Shown: positions 45,857-54,110, counted from the stretch's first letter. The stretch: DNA of 64,000 bases from Leptothermofonsia sichuanensis E412 (GCF_019891175.1 NZ_CP072600.1:4278001-4342000), one strand, 5' to 3'. The notes: generated by a model not told the origin, from the sequence alone. Made by a program: numbers and translations.

Positions 45857-47746
45857 ATGTGTCCGTTAGCTCTGAGTCGGAGTGCCATTATGTTGGAGTC
45901 GGGCGACCAGTCGCACAAATCACGCAATAACCGTTTGTTTGAACCAGATCGAGTCTCAAAGTCAGAAGGATTGCCTCGTCGATCACCCCAGCAACAAGGG
46001 CGCGCCGATTCACAGCGGAACGGAGGGAGCCGCATGGGCAGCTCTGGCTCCAGAGATAATGCAGCCAGCCAGAATGATTCTATTCCCCTCTGGCAGCGCT
46101 GGTTTGGCAAGGGGTTCCATCGTTCCCATAAAGCCGCACCCCGGCAGGCGTCGGCAAGTGCAACCGGGTCAGGTCCGCGAGTGCTGTCAAATAGTGTCAG
46201 GGAAGAACTGGAACTATCCCGCGATCGCTTTCGGTCCCTGCGAATTGACCGGAATCGGGATGGTGATCTGACTGGCAGGCGAATGGGTTTTCCCTCCCAG
46301 GAGAATGGGCGGCAGGTTTCTACCTGGCGGGGGCGTCCAGAGTCCCCCATCTCTCGTCAAAATGGGATCACCCAGTTTCCAGTTCGCAATCGCCAGGGTA
46401 CTGACCCGGCTTATACTTCGGGAACCTGGAATGGCAATGGACAGCGCGATCGCGGCTTCCGGTTTCCATCCCAGGAATCCAATACTCGTCTTAATGTGAC
46501 TCACCCCGCCACGGTTGACCATCAGGATGCATCCAGGTTGGCGAATTTGCGAGGGCAACGGCAATCAGGAACCAGGATGCCGGTTGAGCATTCAGGCACG
46601 GCAACTCCTACACTGTCGGCAGGAGACTCTACACGAAACCGCAGAACCGGGCGATCGCGCCAGCGAACGGGTGCTTCCACGGCTCCCAAACGCCGCCCAC
46701 GGGCATTTGCAGCCATGCTATACGCCACTCGCTTACTGATCTTAAGTGTGGGTGTGGGGGTGCTGGCAGGAACCATCCTGTCTGTGTGGGATCCGGCAAG
46801 CCGGTCATTGACTTCCCAGCAACCCGTTAAGCAGGCAGGCGTAGGCTCAACCACCAGCCAGGAGCAACCCTCTGGCACCTCATCCCTGGCTCGCATGACG
46901 CAGTCCGGGCAGGAAATGCCAGCCCTGAAGACTGCCATGCAGGCATTGATTATGAAAAATACCCAGATGACCCCAGGTGTGTTTGTCCTGGATCTGGATA
47001 CCAATGGCTACGTAGATTTAAATGGGGGAGCGGTTTTTGCCTCTGCCAGTACAATCAAGGTGCCCATTCTGGTCGCCTTCTTTCAGGATGTGGATGCTGG
47101 CAAGATCCGTCTGGATGAGCAACTGGTGTTGCAGAAAGAACTGATTGGGGGCGGCTCCGGAGATATGCAGTATGCTACCCCAGGAACCAAATATTCTGCC
47201 CTGGATGTGGCAACCAAGATGATCACTATCAGTGATAATACAGCAACCAACCTGATTATCGCCCGGTTAGGGGGGTTGCGTGCGTTGAACCAGCGGTTCA
47301 AAACCTGGGGGTTGAACGCAACTACAGTCAACAATCTGTTGCCCGATCTGGAAGGAACGAATACCACCACCCCCAGGGAGCTTTCTTTCCTGATGAACCG
47401 AATCAGCCAGGGAGAACTGGTATCGATGCGATCGCGCGATCGCATTCTTGACATTATGCGGCGTACAGAAAACAATAGCCAACTGGCATCTGGTCTGGGA
47501 GCGGGTGCAACTATCGCCCATAAAACGGGGGACATTGGTAGTTTAATTGGGGACACTGGTTTGATCGATCTGCCAAATGGTAAGCGTTACCTGATGACGG
47601 TTCTGGTCAAGCGTTCCCACAATGATGACCGGGCATACGACTTTGTCAGCCAGTTTTCCCGGCTTGCCTACCTCTACTTCACCCGTCCTCCCGCCCCTGC
47701 CAAAAATCCCGCCGCCGCGTCCCCCGCGTCCCCAGATGTACAGTAA
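45857..47746 (+). CDS. Membrane-anchored beta-lactamase-fold serine hydrolase with long basic N-tail
   Basis: A 629-residue protein. Residues 1-285 are rich in Arg, Ser, Gly and Gln and probably disordered and cytosolic. One hydrophobic segment at about 287-313 (AMLYATRLLILSVGVGVLAG) anchors it, with the catalytic domain outside. That domain (about 330-605) is class A beta-lactamase-like: S398-x-x-K401 in SASTIKVPIL, S459-D-N461 in ISDNTATN, and K556-T-G in AHKTGDIG. These residues are sufficient for serine acylation, but the Glu166 region is not obvious, so true beta-lactamase activity is uncertain; a peptidoglycan-linked DD-peptidase or esterase role is equally likely. A start at 45889 is an alternative. 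Confidence 0.85.
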   Translation: MCPLALSRSAIMLESGDQSHKSRNNRLFEPDRVSKSEGLPRRSPQQQGRADSQRNGGSRMGSSGSRDNAASQNDSIPLWQRWFGKGFHRSHKAAPRQASASATGSGPRVLSNSVREELELSRDRFRSLRIDRNRDGDLTGRRMGFPSQENGRQVSTWRGRPESPISRQNGITQFPVRNRQGTDPAYTSGTWNGNGQRDRGFRFPSQESNTRLNVTHPATVDHQDASRLANLRGQRQSGTRMPVEHSGTATPTLSAGDSTRNRRTGRSRQRTGASTAPKRRPRAFAAMLYATRLLILSVGVGVLAGTILSVWDPASRSLTSQQPVKQAGVGSTTSQEQPSGTSSLARMTQSGQEMPALKTAMQALIMKNTQMTPGVFVLDLDTNGYVDLNGGAVFASASTIKVPILVAFFQDVDAGKIRLDEQLVLQKELIGGGSGDMQYATPGTKYSALDVATKMITISDNTATNLIIARLGGLRALNQRFKTWGLNATTVNNLLPDLEGTNTTTPRELSFLMNRISQGELVSMRSRDRILDIMRRTENNSQLASGLGAGATIAHKTGDIGSLIGDTGLIDLPNGKRYLMTVLVKRSHNDDRAYDFVSQFSRLAYLYFTRPPAPAKNPAAASPASPDVQ

Positions 47747-47782
47747 CTTTTTATAGCCCTATAGTGTTCCTCAATTGAGTGG

Positions 47783-47862
47783 ATGGTGCTGAATAGCAGT
47801 ATGAATTAGAATGAAGTTTCAATTCATACAACGCTCAATTCATACCCGAAATCAACAATCCC
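47783..47862. mobile_element. Element D with near-exact target duplication
   Basis: From ATGGTGCTGAATAGCAG to CGAAATCAACAATCCC. Flanks are ATTGAGTGG (47774-47782) and ATTGAGTGA (47863-47871), identical over 8 of 9 bases. Confidence 0.8.
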
Positions 47863-47945
47863 ATTGAGTGAGATACGAGAGTGGGAGGTACAGTGACGGG
47901 GCGGAGTACCCCACTGTACCTCACGCCCTTGAAAAGGGCTATAGC
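47863..47945. repeat. Palindromic element C, inverted copy
   Basis: On the plus strand: ACGAGAGTGGGAGGTACAGT, then CGGAGTACCCCACTGTACCT, then CACGCCCTTGAAAAGGGCTAT. Arms are diverged relative to copies at 14846 and 43371, and the orientation is reversed. Confidence 0.75.
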
Positions 47946-47980
47946 CGTAAGGGTAGGACAAGTTAGCAACCACAAATAAA

Positions 47981-48045
47981 AGCCTATCCGAAAACTTCCT
48001 CAGTCTGGATTTGAACTTTGTCCATTGGGGCTTTTCGGATAGGCT
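47981..48045. mobile_element. 65-bp element A, intact copy
   Basis: AGCCTATCCGAAAA and TTTTCGGATAGGCT are perfect terminal inverted repeats of 14 bases around a 37-base core reading CTTCCTCAGTCTGGATTTG. Flanks TAAA and TTAAG give only an approximate A/T-rich duplication. Third in a row of three elements (D, C, A) downstream of the serine hydrolase gene. Confidence 0.8.
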
Positions 48046-48104
48046 TTAAGGGGAGATGGCAATTCGTGAGGGCTGGAATGGGTTTTCAGGGTGAATCACC
48101 ATTG

Positions 48105-48887
48105 CTATCCTTTGGTATTGGAAATTATGCATTCTTGTACCCAGAGGCGATCGCTGTCTGACAGGGGCGGTTCTGGTGGAGGTTGTTGATAGTCAATCCG
48201 CAGGTCAAAATTGCCCTGATCATAGACGGTATGTAAAAGGGGCTGTAAATCTACCAGGATTGGGCTATCTTCCGATTGCAAGGGGAGCCAAAAACTGGGA
48301 ATAGGATCGCGTAAATTAAATCCATACAAAACTGCCTGTGGGCGCTGAGCTGCATCACTCACCAAAATCCGATAATCCCATACCCCCTGCACACCTACTA
48401 AAGGCATTGGGGAGTACGCCCGGAGCAAATCAATTTCCGCCAGATGAGTTTGACTCTCAAACAGAGCCTGCCGTTTTTTCAAGTAACTGATCCGTCCATC
48501 CCCGCGCTTATTTTTGGGAGATAGTATCTCAATCGCGACAATGACCTCATGGGTTTTTACCAGCCTCACTTCCAGAAAGCGTTGCTTCACTTCAATCGCT
48601 TCCACCAGATGCACCCGTTGGGGCTGAGGAACTTCAATGGAAGAAACCGTGGCTGTTGCAGCGGGACGCTGCAAAGTGGATGTGAATACAATGGCATCCG
48701 GGATGCCTACCAGAACCCCATCTGATTCATCTTCCAGATAAGTTCTGGTTTCAATTGCCACATAGTACTTTGGACGCAACCGTGCACCGAGATCGTTGGC
48801 AAGAGCAACAACCAGGCGGTTGTGAACTTCTCTCCAAATAGAAAAAGATTCCAAATATGGGTTCATGCCCGGAAACGGCGAAGGCAT
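48105..48887 (-). CDS. DUF4058 family protein
   Basis: A 260-residue soluble protein starting MPSPFPGMNPYLE, the exact beginning of the cyanobacterial DUF4058 family. Further blocks: IWREVHNRLVVALANDL, YYVAIETRTYLEDE, VHLVEAIEVKQRFLEVRLV, VVAIEILSPKNKRGDGR (core of a nuclease-like PD-(D/E)xK-type arrangement: E-I-L-S-P-x-N-K), and WDYRILVSDA. The EILSPKNK block resembles the ExK active site of restriction-like nucleases, as in the related Uma2 family, but activity is unproven. Many copies are usual per cyanobacterial genome. Confidence 0.88.
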   Translation of the reverse strand: MPSPFPGMNPYLESFSIWREVHNRLVVALANDLGARLRPKYYVAIETRTYLEDESDGVLVGIPDAIVFTSTLQRPAATATVSSIEVPQPQRVHLVEAIEVKQRFLEVRLVKTHEVIVAIEILSPKNKRGDGRISYLKKRQALFESQTHLAEIDLLRAYSPMPLVGVQGVWDYRILVSDAAQRPQAVLYGFNLRDPIPSFWLPLQSEDSPILVDLQPLLHTVYDQGNFDLRIDYQQPPPEPPLSDSDRLWVQECIISNTKG

Positions 48888-49062
48888 GGCGACCTCTCCT
48901 GGAAGTTTGTGTGTTTCAGTATAAAACCATTGCCTGTCCCTGGCCCCTGCTATATTACTGACCAGAGGTCTATGGAAATTTGTTGTTTTCTATACGCAAA
49001 TCCTGGGATGCTGGAGTTTAGACTGCAACGATTATATTTCTGAAGTAACTGGGACTAAGTTC

Positions 49063-49569
49063 ATGACTGATTCAATCCTGCCAGGCTCTTCCAGAACAGA
49101 TGCCAATGCCCATTTTATGCGTGAGGCGATCGCGCTTTCCCTGCACAGTGTTCGTTCTGGGCAGGGTGGGCCGTTTGGTGCTGTTATTGTCAAAGATGGG
49201 AAAATTATTGCCACCGGAAACAACCAGGTCATCTTGACTAATGATCCCACAGCCCATGCTGAGGTTGTTGCCATCCGAAATGCCTGTCGTTCTCTGAACA
49301 CATTCCAGTTGACTGGTTGTGAAATCTTCACCAGTTGTGAACCCTGTCCCATGTGCCTGGGAGCCATTTACTGGGCAAGACCGGAGCGGATTTACTATGG
49401 GAACACAAAAGCAGATGCGGCGGCCATCGGTTTTGATGATCAGTTTATTTATGACGAATTGGAAGTTCCCATCAAAGACCGTAAGTTGCCAATGATCCAA
49501 CTCCTGCCAGAAGAGGCGATCGTTGGTTTCCAGGAATGGGCTGCCAAACCGGATAAAGTTGAATATTAA
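49063..49569 (+). CDS. guaD: Guanine deaminase-like cytidine-deaminase-fold enzyme
   Basis: A 168-residue zinc deaminase. Zinc site: TAHAEVVAIRNAC (His and catalytic Glu) and SCEPCPMCLGAIYWA (two Cys). The DPTAHAEV start, TFQLTGCEIFT, and the AIGFDDQFIYDELEVP tail match bacterial GuaD (guanine to xanthine) better than the tRNA adenosine deaminase TadA. C-terminal EY end also fits GuaD, whose C-terminus closes the active site. TadA-type activity cannot be excluded. Monocistronic. Confidence 0.82.
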   Translation: MTDSILPGSSRTDANAHFMREAIALSLHSVRSGQGGPFGAVIVKDGKIIATGNNQVILTNDPTAHAEVVAIRNACRSLNTFQLTGCEIFTSCEPCPMCLGAIYWARPERIYYGNTKADAAAIGFDDQFIYDELEVPIKDRKLPMIQLLPEEAIVGFQEWAAKPDKVEY

Positions 49570-49697
49570 ACGAATAGTCAACTGGTGACCGTCACAGCGG
49601 TTTTCGGACGAGTGCCCCACAGCAAATGCCTGTGGATATCGATTGAGGTTAATTTTTGAAGTCTGGGATCCGTCAAAATTTTCCTGATGGAATACTA

Positions 49698-49943
49698 CTA
49701 TCCCGATGCGGTCTGGTCATTCAAAGAATGCCGGATGGTTTCCACCCGTTGATTAAATTCTGCCTCTGATAGCCGGTTTACATCCTGTCCAGGCTCAAAA
49801 CAGCGGGAAAGGTAGGATAGGTTGCGCTCTAATTTGCCCGTTTCCAGATTCAGGATCAGCACATCCATACCACCATCTGGCGTTGCAACTACCTTGACTG
49901 GGCGGTCATTAATGACAAAGTACCAGGGAAAGCCACTACTCAT
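49698..49943 (-). CDS. Small conserved protein of unknown function
   Basis: An 81-residue protein from the ATG at 49941-49943 (AGAGGA about 8 bases upstream); a longer start at 49970 is less likely. FPWYFVINDRPVKVVATPDG and GMDVLILNLETGKLERNLSY are predicted beta strands, followed by a helical C-terminus (LSEAEFNQRVETIRHSL). Composition suggests a real cytosolic protein. No domain recognised. Divergent from the small membrane protein at 50021. Confidence 0.7.
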   Translation of the reverse strand: MSSGFPWYFVINDRPVKVVATPDGGMDVLILNLETGKLERNLSYLSRCFEPGQDVNRLSEAEFNQRVETIRHSLNDQTASG

Positions 49944-50020
49944 GCCTGAGATCCTCTTATGGTTGATCAATGCACCACTCCCACTTGTTGTCTGCCGGTG
50001 AGTGTCTTGCCAAATTGGGT

Positions 50021-50242
50021 ATGATGAAATCTATGAATATACTACACGATCGAAAAGTTCTGATTGCGATCGCCACCAGCATCGGTTTATTAGCCTCTGG
50101 TTCTGCATTGGTCTACTGGCAACACCTCCAGCGCCAGTGGTGTGTCCAGTTTACCTCCAGTAACCGCCAGGAAGTCCGATACAGCCGGGGCTGCTATAGC
50201 CCTAAACGGTATAAGCAGTGGACGATCACAGCAATGAGATAA
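50021..50242 (+). CDS. Small single-pass membrane protein, unknown
   Basis: 73 residues from the ATG at 50021. A transmembrane segment (about residues 13-32, VLIAIATSIGLLASGSALVYW) near the N-terminus is followed by a basic, Cys-containing tail (WCVQFTSSNRQEVRYSRGCYS). It could be a small secreted or inner-membrane protein; a signal peptide cleavage is not obvious. No family recognised; start uncertain among three in-frame ATGs. Confidence 0.5.
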   Translation: MMKSMNILHDRKVLIAIATSIGLLASGSALVYWQHLQRQWCVQFTSSNRQEVRYSRGCYSPKRYKQWTITAMR

Positions 50243-50288
50243 AACGGATCAGTTTTTATCAGATTGTAGATTAATAAACCAAAACCGT

Positions 50289-50325
50289 CAGGACTCTACC
50301 ACAGCGGCACAGAGAACACAGTTGG
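50289..50325. repeat. Truncated repeat E next to element B
   Basis: CTCTACCACAGCGGCACAGA and ACACAGTTGG; only one arm is present before B begins at 50326. Confidence 0.5.
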
Positions 50326-50500
50326 CGAAAATAACCCGCCAGTTTTAGGTTGAACCACAAAGACACAAAGCGCATTAAGAGCCTATCCGAAAAGTCCCAA
50401 TGGACAAAGCTCAACTCCAGACTGAGGAAGTTTTCGGAGAGGCTTTAAGAAACGTTTTCTCCCTTCGTGCCTTTGTGGTGAAAACCTTCTGCCGCGATGC
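50326..50500 (+). repeat. Element B with an inserted element A
   Basis: B starts CGAAAATAACCCGCCAG, proceeds TTGAACCACAAAGACACAAA, and ends GTGGTGAAAACCTTCTGCCG. At the internal sequence GCGCATTAAGAAAC it is split by the 65-bp A at 50380-50444, with TTAAG on both sides, so A inserted with about a 5-bp duplication. The empty counterpart lies at 7046. Confidence 0.85.
50380..50444. mobile_element. 65-bp element A inserted in B, orientation 1
   Basis: AGCCTATCCGAAAAGTCCCA ... GAAGTTTTCGGAGAGGCT. Core reads CAATGGACAAAGC then CAGACTGAGG. Flanked by TTAAG at 50375-50379 and 50445-50449. Confidence 0.85.
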
Positions 50501-50501
50501 A

Positions 50502-50897
50502 TTAGGCACTGGCAGCGACTCTTTTCCTCATTTCCTGGTCAATTTTTTGGCGAACCATCAGTGCTGCGATGCCCGTGGGGGGTAATCCATAGGCTTTTTG
50601 AAAAGCTTTGACCGCCTGAAGCGTCAGTGGACCATAAAATTCATCCACAGGAAGCCGGGCATCTATTGTCAGGTTGAGACTGTATTGCAAATGCCGCATA
50701 ACCTTTTGGGCTTTATCATCAGTAGCAGAATCCAATCTGCCGGTGATTGGCAGTCTGTGCTGATACTGAAATTCTCGAATTGCAGACTGAGTGTAGACAT
50801 CTAAAATGTTGCCATTATTCCCATTCAGTCCATCTGGTCCCAGGTGAAAACCTAAACCATCCAACACTTCTTTAAACTGGCTGAGTGAATATGCCAT
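50502..50897 (-). CDS. Peptidoglycan-binding domain protein
   Basis: A 131-residue protein consisting of two PG_binding_1-like helical repeats: LSQFKEVLDGLGFHLG with YTQSAIREFQYQHRLPITG, and LQYSLNLTIDARLPVDEFYGPLT with LQAVKAFQKAYGLPPTG. No signal peptide and no catalytic domain, so either it is a cytosolic relative or the export signal is non-classical. Its 3' end abuts the end of element B. The pair of repeats resembles those in secreted amidases and may bind cell wall. Confidence 0.75.
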   Translation of the reverse strand: MAYSLSQFKEVLDGLGFHLGPDGLNGNNGNILDVYTQSAIREFQYQHRLPITGRLDSATDDKAQKVMRHLQYSLNLTIDARLPVDEFYGPLTLQAVKAFQKAYGLPPTGIAALMVRQKIDQEMRKRVAASA

Positions 50898-50959
50898 TGA
50901 GACTACTCCTGAGGAACAAACTGGGCAACAGAGAGAGTAGTTAAGAAACCGGAACTTAA

Positions 50960-51049
50960 GGTGTTACTGAACAGTTGAGTGAATTATCGGATGAATTAAA
51001 AGTTTTCATTCATAAAATCTGATAATTCATACCCAGCATCAGCAATACC
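50960..51049. mobile_element. Element D, long copy
   Basis: 90 bp from GGTGTTACTGAACAG to CAGCATCAGCAATACC, with long internal palindromes (GAATTATCGG... GATAATTC). Flanks GAACTTAA (50952-50959) and GAACTTAG (51050-51057) match at 7 of 8 positions. Confidence 0.75.
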
Positions 51050-51071
51050 GAACTTAGAAATTGGGATGAAA

Positions 51072-51128
51072 GAAATCGGGTTTCAGCATTGCTGCGATCA
51101 GAAATAATTGCTGATGAAACCCGATTTC
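51072..51128. repeat. Palindromic repeat F
   Basis: GAAATCGGGTTTCAGCA and TGCTGATGAAACCCGATTTC are inverted arms with a 3-base bulge around about 20 bases, just upstream of the gamma-glutamyltransferase gene. Starts immediately after element D. Confidence 0.65.
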
Positions 51129-51205
51129 CAGGTAAGTCCGGCATAAGTAATAGAGTAGAGTCAGACATGTAAACGTCACCTCATCCTGCTGGCTCACCCG
51201 ATCGC

Positions 51206-52795
51206 ATGATGTTCTCTTCTCTGACAAATTATCCCTATGCTTCAGGCCGCCGGGTGGTACTGGGTAGTCGAGGCGCTGTCGCAACCAGCCAACCCCTGGC
51301 ATCCCTGGCAGGCATGGAAATGCTGTGGAGGGGGGGGAATGCGATTGATGCTGCCCTGGCGATGGCGATCGCCCTCACGGTTGTAGAACCCTGTTCTAAC
51401 GGCATTGGGGGAGATGCCTTTGCCCTGGTCTGGGATGGCCAGTTACACGGTCTTAACGCTTCTGGCAAAAGCCCACAGGCGTTTACACGAGAGCAGTTCA
51501 ACGGCATGGAAAAGATTCCTCCCCGTGGCTGGCTGAGTGTCACAGTACCGGGAGCCGTCTCAGCATGGCAGGCGCTGTGGCAACGATGGGGCAAGCTACC
51601 GTTTGAGCAGTTGTTTGAACCGGCAATTCGCTATGCCGAACAGGGGTATCCGGTATCTCCAGAAACTGCTCTGGCATGGAAGCAGGCAGAATCCCAGTTT
51701 CTTTCCCTGACCCGGCCCGAATTTCAGGCATTCAGGGCAACCTTCTTTCCCCACGATCGCGCCCCTGTGGCGGGGGAAGTATGGCGCAGTGCGGCTCATG
51801 CCGAAACCCTGCGGGCGATCGCCCGGAGTCAGGGCGAGAGTTTCTACCGGGGTCAGTTAGCAGAGCAAATCACTGCCTTTGCCGCGGATACGGGGGGATT
51901 GCTCACGCTGACCGATCTGGCAACCCATCAGCCCGATTGGGTTGAACCCATCTCTACCGATTATCGGGGTGTGACTGTGTGGGAAATGCCCCCCAATACT
52001 CAGGGCATTGCTGCTTTAATAGCCCTGAATATTCTGGCAGAACTGGATCTGGGTCGCCATCCCCGTGAATCCGTGGAAAGCTATCACTGGCAAATTGAAG
52101 CCATGAAACTGGCGGTTGCCGATGTCCATCATTACATTGGCGATCCTGGCTGGATGGAAGTTGCCACCCACCACCTTTTGAGTCAGGAGTATGCCCGCGA
52201 TCGCCGCCGCCTGATCCGCAAAACGGCTATTCCCACCGCCAAACCAGGACTTCCCAGAGGCGGTACTGTATATCTTGCGGCGGCAGATCCAGAGCTGATG
52301 GTATCTTTCATTCAGTCCAACTATCTGGGCTTTGGCAGCGGAATTGTGATCCCGGGAACGGGTATTGCCCTGCACAATCGGGCGATCGGGTTCTCCTTAA
52401 CGGCTGGACATCCAAACGAGGTTGCCCCGGCTAAACGTCCCTTTCATACGATTATCCCTGGGTTTTTCAGTCAACAGGGGCAACCCTTAGGCCCCTTTGG
52501 CGTCATGGGCGGAGCCATGCAACCCCAGGGACACCTTCAGGTCATTGTTAATCTGGTTGACTATGGCATGAACCCCCAGTCTGCCCTGGATGCCCCCCGC
52601 TGGCAGTTTGTCCGTAACCATCTGGTGTTGCTGGAACCCACCGTAGACCCTGCCATTGCCACGGCGCTGGCACAGCGGGGGCATAAAATTCAACCGGGTA
52701 AGTTTTTTGGTAGAGGTCAAATGATTTTGCGCCAGAATGGTGTTCTGGTTGCGGCTTCAGAACCCCGTGCAGATGGAGTGGCTCTGGCGTGGTGA
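51206..52795 (+). CDS. ggt: Gamma-glutamyltransferase family protein
   Basis: A 529-residue Ntn-hydrolase precursor that transfers or hydrolyses gamma-glutamyl groups. Marks: RGAVATSQPLASLAGMEML, GGNAIDAALAMAIALTVVEP, NGIGGDAFALVWDG, GWLSVTVPGAVSAW, DTGGLLTLTDLATHQPDW and the catalytic Thr region LPRGGTVYLAAADPELM, then GFGSGIVIPGTGIALHNR. The nucleophile motif reads GGTVYLA rather than the canonical HTTHL of glutathione-type GGT, typical of a bacterial subfamily (YwrD-like) that may use other amides. No N-terminal signal peptide, so probably cytosolic. Confidence 0.88.
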   Translation: MMFSSLTNYPYASGRRVVLGSRGAVATSQPLASLAGMEMLWRGGNAIDAALAMAIALTVVEPCSNGIGGDAFALVWDGQLHGLNASGKSPQAFTREQFNGMEKIPPRGWLSVTVPGAVSAWQALWQRWGKLPFEQLFEPAIRYAEQGYPVSPETALAWKQAESQFLSLTRPEFQAFRATFFPHDRAPVAGEVWRSAAHAETLRAIARSQGESFYRGQLAEQITAFAADTGGLLTLTDLATHQPDWVEPISTDYRGVTVWEMPPNTQGIAALIALNILAELDLGRHPRESVESYHWQIEAMKLAVADVHHYIGDPGWMEVATHHLLSQEYARDRRRLIRKTAIPTAKPGLPRGGTVYLAAADPELMVSFIQSNYLGFGSGIVIPGTGIALHNRAIGFSLTAGHPNEVAPAKRPFHTIIPGFFSQQGQPLGPFGVMGGAMQPQGHLQVIVNLVDYGMNPQSALDAPRWQFVRNHLVLLEPTVDPAIATALAQRGHKIQPGKFFGRGQMILRQNGVLVAASEPRADGVALAW

Positions 52796-52896
52796 GGGAA
52801 GTCACCCGTCTGAGGGAACCCAAATGTGTGAGGTGAGGTCTTTATCTCTCGGGTAAACTATGCCAAAGGTGAGAGAGTGTTTCGAGGAGAGGAACG

Positions 52897-53064
52897 ATGT
52901 TGAACAGGCTCTTTCAAGCAACCATTATCACCCTTCTACTCAGTCTGATGGTGGGTAGTCAATCCCTTAAAATTTCCCATACTTCAACGAATGTTAAGGA
53001 CTCACCTCTAAATTTTGCCCGAAACTCCCTCATGCATGTATTTACCTGGAGTCAACAGCGGTAA
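52897..53064 (+). CDS. Small secreted or membrane peptide, unknown
   Basis: A 55-residue reading from ATG 52897 with the strong ribosome-binding sequence GAGGAGAGGAACG. Residues 4-22 (RLFQATIITLLLSLMVGSQS) make a signal peptide or membrane segment; the remainder is polar. It ends at 53064, 4 bp before the next gene, so both are probably one transcript. No homologue recognised. The good ribosome-binding site and tight linkage support it being real. Confidence 0.6.
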   Translation: MLNRLFQATIITLLLSLMVGSQSLKISHTSTNVKDSPLNFARNSLMHVFTWSQQR

Positions 53065-53068
53065 GGCA

Positions 53069-53410
53069 ATGAACTGGATTTTTCATATTACACCGCGATC
53101 GCACTGGGAGCAGGCACAGCAAGCGGGTTCTTACCGGGCAGATAGTCTGGATACGGAAGGCTTTATCCATTGTTCAACTCCGGCTCAGGTGGTCCGGGTA
53201 GCTGACTTATTTTACCGGGGGCAGTCAGGCTTGGTATTGCTGTGTATTGATCCTGAAAGACTGAATGCAGAATTAATCTACGAAGAAGTCGAAGAAAAGC
53301 AACGGTTTCCCCATCTTTATGGCGCTTTAAATCTGGATGCAGTGGTGCAGGTGGTCGATTTTCAACCCAATTCTGAAGGCAGGTTTGAATTGCCCGCGGC
53401 GATCGGGTGA
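53069..53410 (+). CDS. DUF952 family protein
   Basis: 113 residues from ATG 53069. WIFHITPRSHWEQAQQAGSY, DSLDTEGFIHCSTPAQVVRV (the conserved GFIHCS), LVLLCIDPERLNAELIYEE and RFPHLYGALNLDAVVQV are the DUF952 hallmarks. The fold is related to ADP-ribosyltransferases/RNA 2'-phosphotransferases in some analyses (from memory), but no activity is known. Runs directly after the small secreted peptide gene. Confidence 0.9.
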   Translation: MNWIFHITPRSHWEQAQQAGSYRADSLDTEGFIHCSTPAQVVRVADLFYRGQSGLVLLCIDPERLNAELIYEEVEEKQRFPHLYGALNLDAVVQVVDFQPNSEGRFELPAAIG

Positions 53411-53589
53411 ATCTCCCACAAAAGTCATTGTAAGAGGGTGTTTGAGAGTTGTATTCAGATCTGGTGTATGGCATAGAGAAAGAAAAGGCGTATCCTGCCA
53501 GAGAGAAACAAATGCACTGGCAAAGGAATACACTATGAATCACTGTAATGTGACTTCGCTATCAGTGGGTCAAGGGGCACGCCAAATTA

Positions 53590-53700
53590 TTGGATTCATC
53601 TACGCACCACCAAAAAGTGATGAGCTTCTATGCCCGTGGCACGAGTGTACGCGATATTCAAAACCAGCGGCACGACCTGTATGGGGTTGAAGTTTCAAAC
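53590..53700 (+). pseudogene. Fragment of IS256-family transposase
   Basis: A frame reads KVMSFYARGTSVRDIQNQRHDLYGVEVS, which matches the N-terminal region of Mutator-type (IS256) transposases (yARGmsvrDIq...lYGvevS). Only about 30 codons are recognisable; it breaks off into a family F repeat. Confidence 0.7.
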
Positions 53701-53775
53701 CGGGTTTCTTGCCATTCACTCAGCCTGAAAGCCCTGATTCTTTGTTTAGAAACCTGGTTTCTCAGGGCTTGTGAG
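53694..53775. repeat. Palindromic repeat F
   Basis: AAACCGGGTTTCTTG and AGAAACCTGGTTTCTCAGG are inverted around a 45-base interior containing CTGAAAGCCCTGATTCTTT. Confidence 0.55.
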
Positions 53776-53798
53776 AATGGTGCAAGATCTAAGTTACC

Positions 53799-54110
53799 TC
53801 AATCAACTGGATTCAAGTTAGTGGGAAAGTCTAGATCAAACAATTGCTCTAACGTGTAGGGACAGGTTTGCGGTAAATCCTTATAGTCCAGGGAAGTCTC
53901 TAGCCGTACCAGGTCCAGACCTGCTTGATATCCCTTAGCGATCGCCTCTAAAACGTATGGCTTTAGACTAAGGTTTTCCTCCAATAAATCATTAAGTTCT
54001 CGTCTCTGAATTTGAATCGTTACTCGCCAGCTTTTACTGCGTTTCTCGGGTTGGTAGTCCCATTTCAAAAGATGCCCAATTCCAGGTTCTTCCACTTTCC
54101 ACGCCCTGCC
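53799..54110 (-). pseudogene. C-terminal fragment of a DUF29 protein
   Basis: The reading shows LLKWDYQPEKRSKSWRVTIQ, then LKPYVLEAIAKGYQAGLDLV, and LPQTCPYTLEQLFDLDF at the end, a good match to the C-terminal part of the cyanobacterial DUF29 family. The N-terminal half is absent and replaced by helicase-derived sequence in another frame. No proper start; probably inactive. Confidence 0.75.
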
